This document shows positions 1 to 48,400 of a stretch of 64,000 nt of DNA, one piece after another. The translations under genes and the position numbers were made by a program. How positions within the stretch are numbered: the stretch's first letter is position 1; every line of letters begins with the position of its first letter. Where the stretch lies: NCBI GenBank assembly GCA_009760855.2, contig WPIO01000007.1, forward strand, positions 12,212,001-12,276,000, given 5' to 3'. This DNA is from Cristatella mucedo. Its lineage: Eukaryota; Bryozoa; Phylactolaemata; Cristatellidae. The notes below the pieces were generated by a model, which ran no database searches, was not told the origin of the DNA, and saw only the letters and a program-made list of their open reading frames with translations.

Positions 1-104
1 TTTAAGAATTTTCCTAGCACGGATGTACTCACTAGGTGACTACTGCTTCCTAAGGAATGGCAGCCAAGACGTCGAAAATACGCGTCCTTTTAGATCGTAA
101 GGGA

Positions 105-235
105 CTCGAATTTCACGATCCCAGGTCGCGGCTCTACTGAAGGCGGCAATCCATTATTGCCCAACGAAAGCGGCATGTTAGAGGCTCAGGCTCTTGTCCC
201 ACTGTATGCATTAGGCTTTAGAATAAGCTTAATTT
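105..235 (+). mobile_element. SINE-1, decayed copy
   Basis: Contains the SINE-1 body: a degenerate B box region, then ggcggcaatccattattgcc and a gaggctcaggctcttgt stretch like the intact copies at 9413 and 56029. The 5' tRNA-like part is scrambled. Confidence 0.45.
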
Positions 236-259
236 TACTTTTTAATTTTAGTTTATCAT

Positions 260-1165
260 TCTCATAGGACACCCTAAGCGTGTGGCTGGATTAAAAGGCT
301 TTGCTGTTCTAATAGGCGATGCTATTGTGCGACCTTCACCACGTGCTCGTAATCTAGGTGTCGTGTTCGACAGCTGCCTCAATTTCAAAAGCTTCATTCA
401 GAAGACTGCCTCTACAGCTAGCCATCACATCCGATCCCTATCTAAGATTAGACGCTGTCTCCCACAGTGGCGTGTAAACAATTTAACTAGCTCTTTAGTT
501 CTGTCTTGGCTTGATTATTGTAATTCACTTTTGGCTGGGCTACCAAAGAAAGCTATTATGCCACTACAGCGGACTATGAATATGGCTGCAAGGCTGGTCT
601 TCAAGTCCCAGCGGTTTGAGCACGTGTCGCCTTTGCTGGAAGAGCTAGGATGGTTGCCGGTTGTGCAAAGGATACGGAGCAAAGTTCTTACGCTGACCCA
701 CAAGGCCCGCCACGACTTGGCTCCTTCATACCTAGCTGAACTGCTACATCAGTTTCAGCCTGTTCGCGCCCTCAGGTCCTGTGTGGACAATAAATTAGCT
801 GTCCCATTCCTCCACTTAAAGACAGTTGGCGACAGAAGCTTTAGCTCTGCAGGTCCTAGACTGTGGAACTCGCTTCCACAATTCTTACGCAACGACATCT
901 ACTCTCCAACTTCCTACTATGGCACATCTTTTTCAGCGGTCCTGAACTGCTACTTCTATGCTACTCACTACCTCAACTGCTCTCCTGACTCTGCTATGCT
1001 TCCCACTTTCTCTTTGTTGCGTGAGACGAAGTCTGTTGGCTACCGAATGCGTACCGAAAGCCGCTTAGGCTGTGAGTGCGCTATACAAAACTCTCCTGCG
1101 TAATGCCCACATGGTCTTTATGACTTTGTGGAGTTACTGACGGAGATACATTACATTACATACTA
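260..1165 (+). mobile_element. LINE-A (CR1/L2-like), 3' fragment with open C-terminal frame
   Basis: A 273-codon frame (282-1103) covers the reverse-transcriptase thumb and C-terminal domain: RARNLGVVFDSCLNFKSFIQ, LDYCNSLLAGLPKK, AARLVFKSQRFEHVSPLL and SAGPRLWNSLPQFLRN, typical of CR1/L2-clade ends. The 3' non-coding tail (ctttatgactttgtggagtt) is shared with the copies at 6060 and 41180. The copy is 5'-truncated and lies upstream of GIT exon 1. Confidence 0.85.
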
Positions 1166-1659
1166 ACCGCAGTCGTAGCTGGCCGCCCTTCCGGGTAGTC
1201 GGCCGCGTCCGTCCCCCTTTCCGGCAGCCAACGCGACACTAGTCGAGCTGAAGGTAGCTTAAAGCGCGGCGTGCCCTCACGAATCTGCGCACTGCGTTTA
1301 AACACCTTCGTGGGCATGCCAGCTGAGAGTCGATATAAGCACACCGGTACAGCCACAGATTAGCTAGCAGAAGCGAGAGCGGCAGTTCGGCCAATCGGGT
1401 CTCCCTAAATCTCAGGAAGTACTTGTAAGAGGTAGCAGTGGGATGCTCATTTGGTATATCTGTGTCAGATTTCATACCTGATGGAAATAAAATTTAGTGG
1501 TAATTTAAGTCGTCTTCGACTGCGCTACTAGGAGGTGCGTTTGTAAGAAAGTACTTCCGGTGAACACAGCACCTCTCTGATTCACCGCGACTGTTAAGAT
1601 TGCCACCGGAAGTAGGAAAACCCATGGATCTGTGAGAATTTCTATGGTCGTGCCCGAAT
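1166..1659. other. GIT 5' flank / presumed 5'UTR and promoter
   Basis: No repeat recognised. Moderately GC-rich from 1180 to 1330. No TATA box in a clear position. An in-frame stop at 1633 closes the frame before the GIT ATG. Confidence 0.35.
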
Positions 1660-38519
<36,860 letters not shown>

Positions 38520-39160
38520 TTGGATCACCTCTTGCAGCCGACACCATATAAGCATTATGCAAACGGCATCCCCTCGCGTCGCTTACTTTTATGTATGGTG
38601 CTTTGTCCTGACTGCTATGCGGTCAAGTCCTCTCCAAGACGAAGTCGCAATTGTCTTACCAACCCTTCCTGTGATTGGTAGAACTGTGAAGGTGATCACC
38701 CTCTGCAAGGTGACCTCTGAACTTATCACCATCATTGTTATTTTTTTCGCAGTACGAATGAGAGCAGCTATAAATACGTGCCGTTGAAGCTGGCTTGATG
38801 AAATCGCAATTTAGTTACTGTAAAGAAGCATTTTCTGCAGTGTTTTAGTTTTTCTTGTGAAATATATGTTGCTACATTCATAATGATTTAGTCCGATGTC
38901 TGCATATATCCGATGTTACCAGCATATTTTCGTTAGCACACTCTTTAGTGCTAATGTTTAGGTACGAGCTGAGGATACTAAAGCATGAAATTCTTCGAAC
39001 ACGATCTTCGTGACTTGTATTAGAATGTAGCAAATGACATGGTGGCAAAGAAGCAATAGAGCTAGTGACAATGAAGGTGCACTGCAAGTGACCTGGAGTA
39101 GGTGGATATCCCCATCCCAGTTTACGATCTCTAGTGCCTCAGCCTGCAGCTTGGAGTTCC
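38520..39160. other. GIT 3'UTR and flank
   Basis: AT-rich sequence after the stop. No AATAAA found; nearby A-rich variants such as gaaatatatg are weak. Confidence 0.35.
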
Positions 39161-39166
39161 TGCTCA

Positions 39167-39570
39167 TAATAATAATAGTATTAATAATAATAGTAATAAT
39201 AGTGTGTTTATTGTGCCTTGTAGAATTAAATCTCGTTCTAGGCACTTATGATATGCTATAATGGAACCATTTCAATATGGTTAGTGATAACATGCACAGT
39301 GTCAGCTAGCACTCATAAGCATTCAGAGGACAATTTACGCAAGGACTCGGCAATTGTAGTGAGGAAAATATCTGCTTTAGCTTCTTTTTAAATACCGTTA
39401 AGTCCCAGGTGTAGCTTGACGACACTCCAGAGTAAGTTTCAGGCCTTTCGAGCATAAGCTAACTAAATGCACGGTCTCCAAAAGATTTGAGGTTGGCTTG
39501 TGGCATCGCCAAGCGATTTGAGTCAGAAGAGTGGGTGGTACGATTCCTACCCAGATAAGAGATAGAGAAG
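39167..39570 (-). mobile_element. LINE-B, 3' end, reverse orientation
   Basis: AAT repeat, gttctaggcacttatgatat, then the complement of the 3'UTR and C-terminal block (acggtctccaaaagatttga). Confidence 0.75.
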
Positions 39571-39571
39571 C

Positions 39572-39795
39572 TTAAAATTCACCTGTTTACATGTAGTGGG
39601 TCCTTGGGACTCGAACTTTGTATGCTTATGCATGCTGACACTGTACATGTCACCTCTAACGATGTTATGCTTCGTAACCTCGTGCATGTTATCTCTCATC
39701 ATTTGATCATACTTATTTACAACTTAGGTAAAGTGCCGAGAAAGAGGTGAAGTTCTCGGAGGGCTTTATACACATATATTATTATTATTGTCACT
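39572..39795 (+). mobile_element. LINE-B, solo 3'UTR/tail
   Basis: aagcttaaaattcacctgtt, the 3'UTR with catgctgacactgtacatgt, tail gtaaagtgccgagaaagagg and an ATT repeat. Back to back with the preceding - strand copy. Confidence 0.75.
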
Positions 39796-39818
39796 AAGGG
39801 GCATCATACCGGTACTTT

Positions 39819-39875
39819 CTTAAAGCTTGTGTTTGTTTTTTTACCGTAACCCGTAAGAAATTACGTGCCTACGGA
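39819..39875. repeat. Unclassified dispersed repeat, copy 1
   Basis: Contains cgtaagaaattacgtgccta and about 35 bases upstream that match 53939-53995. Both copies lie beside LINE-B sequence. Confidence 0.6.
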
Positions 39876-39998
39876 TAATAATAATAATGTACTTGATATA
39901 GCGCCCTCGGAGAACTTGATCTCTTTCTAGGCGCTTTACATTTGCTGCAAAGAGAAATGCAATTGAATGGTGAGTAAAATCATGCTTGAAAAACATGA
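39875..39998 (-). mobile_element. LINE-B, solo 3' tail
   Basis: AAT repeat, then gatatagcgccctcggagaa and tttctaggcgctttacattt. Confidence 0.75.
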
Positions 39999-39999
39999 T

Positions 40000-40848
40000 T
40001 GTCTTGATTTCACCCGACAACAAGTAGTCTATTGCCCACCAGGTACCAAGTCCTCCTTTATCTCAAGATTTCTCTGATCTCATTTGGATTTTGTGTGCAA
40101 GAAATCCATCTTTCCTCATTATGGGTGCTGTCAACATTCATTTTGAGAATCATCGGACCAGCCCAGCAGCACTGAATTTCGTGCTCACTGACTCACTCAC
40201 TCATTATCTCTGGCGGCTAACTTGCATGGCCCTACTCACCTCAAGGGCCAAACACTCGACCAAATTCTCTCATACAACTGCACTTTGCCGTCACCAATTA
40301 TTACCAAGACCTGCTCTGAATCATGACCACATCCAGACCTCATTCAGTCTACAATGCGTGTCCTCCTCCCTCACTTCTAAAATCATCTGGGAATCGCGAA
40401 ACCTTAAGAACTTTGACATCGATGCTGTCCGTGCAACAATCTAACCTGTCAGATTGATAGATTTCTACAACACGACACTAGCTGACATGCTCGACGAGTT
40501 TTCGCCTCTGACTAAGCGAGCTCTGCGCCCTCGCCCAGACGGCCTATGGTTTACCACTGACATTAAACTAGCTAGGTCTAATAAGCGAAAGCTTGAAAAA
40601 GCATGCAAAAGATAAGGACTGTCCATCGACTGGCATATGAGGACTACTGTAGATCGTACCAATCGATCCTAGCAAAGACCAAGTCTAGCGTGTATAAAAA
40701 CATTGTTGAATCAGTTACACAATCCAAAAATGTTGATGTCGACGATCAACCATCTCCTTAACCATACCAAGTTAGCTCCTTGCCTAATGATCCTTGTATC
40801 CCACAATTCCTCGCAACACCTCAATGTCTACTTTCAAGCAGGTAATGG
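40000..40848 (+). mobile_element. LINE-B, endonuclease and linker fragment
   Basis: Encodes ARNPSFLIMGAVNIHFENH (endonuclease; the usual GDFN is degraded to GAVN), then a broken linker: ctagctgacatgctcgacga, gtctaataagcgaaagcttg. It stops where a SINE-2 begins. Confidence 0.8.
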
Positions 40849-40883
40849 AATGTATCTCTGGCGTAATGTAATGTGTCTCATTT

Positions 40884-41815
<932 letters not shown>

Positions 41816-42822
41816 ACGTGGATAACACCAAATTTTCTAAAATTGAATGATGATAAAATCAACTTACCAGTTATGGGTAAACTAAGTGTAATTCATAAAA
41901 TTGGAAAGGTTAACGCTCACAGTCGGCTCTGCCACCATATCTCCTGTTGAATCTGCACGAAATCTATGTGTCATATTCCAAAATGACCTTTTATTAAACG
42001 ACAACATCAGCTCCACAGTCAAGTCTGCCTACTTTCAGCTACATATAGTTGCCAAAATTTGGGCTTTTTTCGACAGGGATACCACATCTAAATTGGTCAA
42101 TGCATTTGTGAAGTCCCATCTTGACTTCTGTAATTTAATACTGGCTGATCCACCGGCCTGTTTAATCATGCGCGTTCAGCTGGTGCATAGCTCTGCAGCT
42201 AGGCTTGTCTGTCGTGAGCGTCGCAGTTGCCACATCTTAACACTTCTCACCGACCTACACTGGTTCCCAGTCAAACAACGCATCGACTTCAAGGTTTTGT
42301 CACTCACTTTTAGGTCCCTTCATTCGTTGGCTTCAACCTACCTATCAGACGTACTCTTTCACTAGGCTAAGCATAGTTCCACCTGCTTTTCGGAATCTAC
42401 CTGTTTACCCGTACCTCGTATCAATCTCCAATCCTACGGAGATCGTGCCTTTAGTTCGTACGATCCCAAAGCCTGGAACTCACTCCCGACTTGCGTCACG
42501 ACATCTCCTGACTTGACCACATTTAAAAAAACTAAAAACACATCTATTTATGACATTATTTAGTGGGTCCCTCTGATTCGTCCTTTATGTGCATATGCGT
42601 GCTGATATTGTGCATGCTGCCACTAACCAAACGTGCATGCTGACCTTGTGCATGTCACCCCAACTATGCTATTCTTTTTGTTTATATAGCATACTACCAT
42701 TAACTATTTGACCGTGCTTCTTTTGCAGCAAATGTAACGTGTCTAGAAAGAGGTTGAGTTCTCTGAGGGCGATATATCAAATATATAACTAATATTATTA
42801 TTTTTATTATTATTATTGGTAG
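41816..42822 (+). mobile_element. LINE-B, RT C-terminal half and 3' end
   Basis: The frame 41901-42365 encodes SARNLCVIFQNDLLLNDNIS, SSAARLVCRERRSCH and LLTDLHWFPVKQRID, then breaks. The 3'UTR and tail with ATT repeat are intact. Confidence 0.88.
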
Positions 42823-43085
42823 ACTGGGACAAGAGAATAAAGGAACCTAAAAGTGACTGATAATCTCAGTTAGTGAGCTGCTTGATTGGGACCCAATCAA
42901 GATCGACGAGAAGTAGCGTAATTTGGCAACTGTGATGCTCATGACAAACAAGCTTGGCTGCAGAGTTTTGCACCAAATGTAAGCGCCTGATTTCGTAGTT
43001 CAGAAGATGCTCAAGTAGTGAATTACACAAGTACAGACGGGATGTCACACATGCATGGACCAACTTGGCTGTAGTAATGGTGTGG
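42823..43085 (-). mobile_element. LINE-B, RT C-terminal block
   Basis: The - strand reads AFVTSRLYLCNSLL-like and LVQNSAAKLVCHEHHSC. It begins where the + strand LINE-B ends, as if that copy had inserted into it. Confidence 0.75.
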
Positions 43086-43480
43086 AGCAGGTTGCTGTGT
43101 TGAAACGTCGAACAATATTGCTCTATTCTGGTCCTGAGATTCCATCGATCTAAGGTTGCTTGGTAAATTAATCAGTAAGAGACCTCTCTTTGAAATTTAC
43201 ACAGGCAATACCGCAATGAGTGGGTGATAGAGACTTCGAAGTTAATCGAGCTCTCGGGCTGATTACCTAATTAACTTACTGGTATCGCACCTTAGCATAA
43301 CCGTATAAGCCTTTGCAGAGTTTTGATCTAATCTACTAAGGCGGATAATGAAAATACAATTAAAAAAACTGGTACTACACTTATATTAAGTGCAATTATA
43401 CTAGGCATGCATTTTTCGTCATATTTCACTGCCCGTAATTCGCGATCATAATCCTGAATCTTCTTTCGTGAGCAAACGAA
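43086..43480. other. Intergenic, no feature recognised
   Basis: AT-rich with no recognised element. The unassigned - strand frame follows. Confidence 0.3.
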
Positions 43481-43482
43481 TT

Positions 43483-43857
43483 TTATAAAGATGTCTTGTA
43501 CTTAAGCTTCTGCTCGTCAGTTTTTAGTTCCTGCACGCCACCCTTAATCAACAAATTAAGAAAATGCACGGGACAGCTAATATGGAAGTTTCTTCTAAAG
43601 ATGACTTCAAATTTCTCGTATGCACATTCTTCGATGTGTTGTCGTGCCTGTCCGTGCCACCTATCTAAGCCGGAGTTAAAAAGCTGTTCATTACCTGTAC
43701 ATTTATAAAGCGCAGTACGAGAGCTTTCAGGTATTTCTCTTCCCCATCTCTCTGTTTGCAATTCACAACGGCTGTAAAGGAGGTAACTCCATATCAACTG
43801 ATTATCGATAAGATGCGAAATCTCAACATGCATAAGCACTAATGAAGAGCACTTCAC
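43483..43857 (-). other. Unassigned 124-codon open frame in intergenic DNA
   Basis: An uninterrupted ATG-to-stop frame with unbiased composition, including ELQTERWGREIPESSRTALY, DRWHGQARQHIEECAYEKF and CPVHFLNLLIKGGVQELK. It does not match the LINE groups seen around it and has no obvious splice sites. It may be a relic of an unknown element, a small gene, or chance in this AT-moderate stretch. Confidence 0.2.
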
Positions 43858-43904
43858 ATGGACTTCATTTTACATGCAGTCAACTCGGGGATGTCGTAAG
43901 TAGC

Positions 43905-44340
43905 AAGTAGCAAGTTCCAGGCTTTAGGTGCAAGAGAACTGCAATCTTGTCAAGGCATTAAGTCAGAACTACCGAAGTCAGAGACGGCAGGGGTACAAAG
44001 CTTTAAGAGTAAGCATTCCAGCTAGTTCAGGCCGGAGCATGACGGGACCTGATACTGACTGCTAATGTATTGGGGGAGCCAGTGCGGGTCGGAGAAGCAT
44101 TGCGATGCAGCGATTTCGCTATGTTTACAGGGCAGCGCATACAAAGACTGAGGACGTGGCAGCCACAGCAGGCAGCCACACAGGACACTGCGCTTCAGCT
44201 CACATCAGCGGCAACCATTTTTCGAAACCTTTCGTTAGAAAGGCTAAGTGAAGGTCACTAGGTGCAAACGCCTGCTACATCGAACGAATAAATGCTCTAC
44301 AGCGCTGGAGCACTTCAGTTCCTACAACCAAGGCCGAGCT
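43905..44340 (-). mobile_element. LINE-B, strongly decayed
   Basis: Collinear with 26420-26700: gttccaggctttaggtgcaa, gtcagaactaccgaagtcag, ggagccagtgcgggtcggag. Confidence 0.5.
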
Positions 44341-44399
44341 GGCAAAGCAGATGGCCTCAAATCACGTCACAATAGCCGGCCGCTTGGGGGACGGCAGGC

Positions 44400-45263
44400 G
44401 CAGTATTATTTACAGCGCGCCGCGCGACATTCGACCACGCATTCGAGTGCGAGCACGTGCTACACGAGGTGCCAGCATAATCTGATTTGACGCTGTTAAA
44501 GCGCACAGGAGCCCAAACACGACCTCGCAGTCTTCGGCAGCTTGCAAGTCGACTTGCCTGGTGCCGCCGCCGGCGCAGAGCCCGGCGCCTAGTGCGCAGG
44601 CTCCGCCGAGACGGGTCACGTGGCCGGTCGCCACGTGTGCAGCCGACAGCACAGCGAACGCGTACTAAGAGTCTGCAACGGCAGAAGTAGACCGGCGACA
44701 CGCCGACCGACCGACAGGAAGCGGCAGGAAGACAAGAGCAGGGGAGTCTCGCCTTTGGCAGCCGACAGTCGGCAGGCCGAGCAGCGCTCCGGCTAGCGGA
44801 GCAGACGATGATGACGGGCATCGCTAGGCAGGACGTCGTCTGCTGAGGCTGAGGCTGTCCCTGACCTCGATCACGAGAGTGCCCAGTTTAGTTGACCGAC
44901 AGTGACGACGATCGAGGCCTCGCCGACGAGCCGCCCGACCTGCGTGCCGCCCGACCGACGTGGGCGTCCCCGAGACGGCCGCATCGGCTAAACAAAGCCC
45001 TGGAGTAATCCAGGGCCTCGGGGGGGGGGGAGGCAGAGGAAGGGGAGTTAGGAGATGACCGAGAGATTTGCTGCCTCGGACGACCAGGCATGTCACGGCC
45101 CTGGCAAAACCACGCACGTGACCAGTCAGCCAGCCTGAGCAGTCGACGAGGTCTCGCAAAGGACGAAATCGGTACGACGAGTAGCCACGTGACGGACAAC
45201 GGCGACATCCTGACTCTACTACGGTCGCCTGGCCGCGCACATGCCAGGCGAGGGAGGCTCGAC
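44400..45263. other. BACURD 3'UTR and flank, GC-rich
   Basis: Long open frames on both strands are Arg/Ala-rich products of GC-rich sequence. No AATAAA is visible on the - strand, so the transcript end is not placed. Confidence 0.35.
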
Positions 45264-45464
45264 CTATTTCCGCCTGAGCCGATCCACGCCTCTCTCCACT
45301 CGCTCCCTCTCCTCGGCCACAGCTCCGCCGTCCTCGTCGTCCACGTTGCGCCGGCTGCAGCCGGAAGTCACTCGCATCACCTCCCCGTCGGGCAGCGCGT
45401 CGCGGTTTTCGTACAGCAGCACGTTGAGAGTCTCCTCGTAGATCCTCGCCTCGGGGAACTCGAC
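45264..45464 (-). CDS. BACURD exon 5: C-terminus and stop
   Basis: Encodes [20 protein letters not shown], then GEVMRVTSG and an acidic/Arg-rich tail ending DRLRRK and TAG. Vertebrate relatives continue with RRIHVRRHITHD; that block is absent, so either the tail is lost in this lineage or a further exon was missed. Acceptor gtgtgcag. Confidence 0.88.
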   Translation of the reverse strand, partial: VEFPEARIYEETLNVLLYENRDALPDGEVMRVTSGCSRRNVDDEDGGAVAEERERVERGVDRLRRK

Positions 45465-48400
45465 CTGCACACGAGTTATGACGGCACCGCTGCATGGCGA
45501 GCAGCCTAGCCTCCGTCGTGGCAGCAGCATCAGCATGGCACTAGCAGCAGGGTGGTGGCAGCAGCATAACAAGCAGCAGCTTGGTAGCAGCAGCAGCGGC
45601 GGTGTAACAAGCAGCAGAGAGAGCAGTAACGAGCACCCCAGTGACAAGCAGCAGTGGTAGCAGCAGTGCAGCAGCAGCAGCAGCTAGCTCACGCGGGAGC
45701 TGGCACTGCACGGCACACTGGCGCGGGGACGCTTGCTGCCAACAACGCGGCCACCCGCCACCGCACGATCACCACCACCACCAGCAGCAGCAGCAGCCAC
45801 CTGCCCTCCCCCAGCGAGCCCTCACCAGCAGCAAATAGCAAAAGGGACCTTCACCTTTGTGTGCTTCTTATCTTGACCGTACACGATCGAAGTGCAGTCG
45901 ACCTCGATGATCTTCTGCCCGTTGCCATAGAAGGACCACAGGCAGATCTCGTTGCTCACGAGCACGTCCTTGATGAACAGGATGCGCTCGCTGAATCGAA
46001 TCGAGAGCTTGTCGAACAGCTCAATGTTGCGCAGGATGTTGTCGTCGGAATTGCTGCGAATGGCACACGGATTGACTCAAGAGCCGGCACGTTGGCAGCA
46101 ACGGCAGCGGCAGCAGGCAAAATGATCACATGGGCTGACGACATACGCGGACGTGGCCTCTGCCCACGTAACGTATGGTAGGTGATAGCGAGCAGCAGCA
46201 GCAGCAGCAGCGGTGGCCGGTGCTGCTGCTGCTGCCTTTGCTACTGATGCGGCTGCAGCCGTCACTGCTGCTGCTGCCGTTTGTGACATGCATAGCATAA
46301 GCTTCTGCTGCCAACGGTCTACAAGCGGACGAACAGGGCAGCTAATTAATTTATTGCATAGGACGTGAGGCCTCGAGGATGCTGAATCCGCAAGTTCAGC
46401 TGTGCGTGAACGAGACAAGCCATGGGAGGCCGTGTGGGTTAGAGATAGAATTTTGCCCCCGTTGATCAGCCGGGAACCTTCGAAGCCTCCTTCGAAGCTC
46501 CTTCAGCAAAAGAGGCATGTGGCTCAACGTCTTGGATTTGTTGACCGACCGTGCAGCCATAACCATCGCCAGCTGTAAAGGCATAAGGGCTTTTGTTTGA
46601 TAGCCCAGCCAAAACTGAATTACAGCAATCCAGTCTAGACTGTAGCAGGGAGCTAGTGAGCTCTTCAAGCAGCAGGCAGGCCCTAATCTTGGCCGGGTAT
46701 GGAACGTTATGACTAGCTGTGGAAGCTGTCTCCTTAATGAAACTTTTAAAAATCAAGGAGTTATCAACGAGGACAGCTAAATTACAGGCACACGATGATG
46801 CCACAGTATCACCAATTAGAAGCGCAAAGCCTTCTCGTTCAGCCGCACGCCAGGAGAGTTCTATGAGTAGGACTCCGGTTTTATCACCGTTTAGCTTAAG
46901 GAAAATGGCCGGCATCCAGGATCAACTGTCTGCAAGGAAGGCGTTCACTTTATCAGTCTCTGCAGCTGACTGTGATTGTTCAAATGACGCACACGCACAG
47001 CTGTGTGTCGGCAGCATAGAAGTGATAGCCGATCCCATGAGCCCGAATCGCTTTTGCTACAGAAGCTACGGATAAATGGAGCCGAGCAAAGGAAAGGGAA
47101 GCCCTTTGACAAAAGACCTTTGTAGAACTACACAGGCAACTGGCTATTGCTGCTACCTGCCTGCGTGTCTGTTGGTGCTGCTTCAGCAGCTGCTTCGGCA
47201 GCTGATGCCGGTACTGCTGCTGCTGCTGCCACTACTGCTGCTGGTATTGCTACTGCTGTCACTAATACTGCTGCTGCTGCTGCTGCTACTAGAGGTCCTG
47301 TTAACACTGCTGCCCACCCTCACCTGACTCTGGTGCTGCTGCCGGAACTGCGCAGCACCGTACAACAAGCAGACCATCGTGATGCCAGGGCACGATTAAC
47401 GCATTGCTGAACTGGCTTTCACACAGCTGCAGTCACCTCTCAAGAGGGCACTTGACTAGTCAAACCAGAAAGGTTGCACTGGTCGGTAACTGTTGCACGT
47501 GATTCACCACAAGTACAAGCACAGCGGTGCTTCACTCATATTGAGTCGGCTTCAGCCAGGATAGGGCGTAACGATAGGGCGTAACGAATTAGCAAAGAGC
47601 CCATAAGAATAATAATAATAATAATGCACTTGATAAAGCGCCCTCAGAAAACTTAATCTCTCTCTAGGCGCTTTACATTTGCTGCAAAGGGAAATGCAAT
47701 TGAATGGTGAGTAAAATCATGCTTGATAAACAAACAACATGAATAAAATGGTTCGGGGTGACATGCACAGGGTCAGCATGCAAATGTGCTTAGTGGCAGC
47801 ATGCACAGTGTCAGCACGCACAAGCACATCAAGGACGAATCACAGGGACCCACTATATGCATCGGTGAAGAGCCACATTGCAAACAATAATACTAATAAT
47901 AATCTAATTGCATAATAGTAATAAGAGAACAAAATCTCTTTGTGGGCACAATATAAATGCTGTAAAAGAAGCATATCAATTGCTTACTTATAACATGCAT
48001 GCTCAGTGTCAGCACTGAGATGCAGACCTAAACAGTTGTAGTGCAGTTGTGGTGCTCAGGGAGAACTTTTTTCGACATCACAAATAAATCACATGTTGCC
48101 GAGAGATCCGGCAGAGCAAGAAAAGAGACTGTATCTAAGTCGTTAGTCGTGATAGAGTCGTTCTACACTCACAGCAGATGCTGACTGCAAAGCGATTGGC
48201 TCTAAAACCTGACCGAAACTTGCTCGGTTTGAAGTTTTAATGTACGAATTTCGTTGTGGTCAGCCAATACTCGTTCCAGTATCTTGATAGTAACGGCAGT
48301 ATGGATACTGGGTGGACGTTGCTAATGTTCTCCTGGTCTAGTGTTGCCTTCTTAATTAGTGGCCTATGAACAGCCTTTAAGAAAAGTGAAGGGACGAGAC

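Noticed and set aside
44357-45509. Long Arg/Ala-rich frames on both strands downstream of the BACURD stop
   Set aside because: They overlap each other in GC-rich DNA and read as shadows; none continues the BACURD protein.
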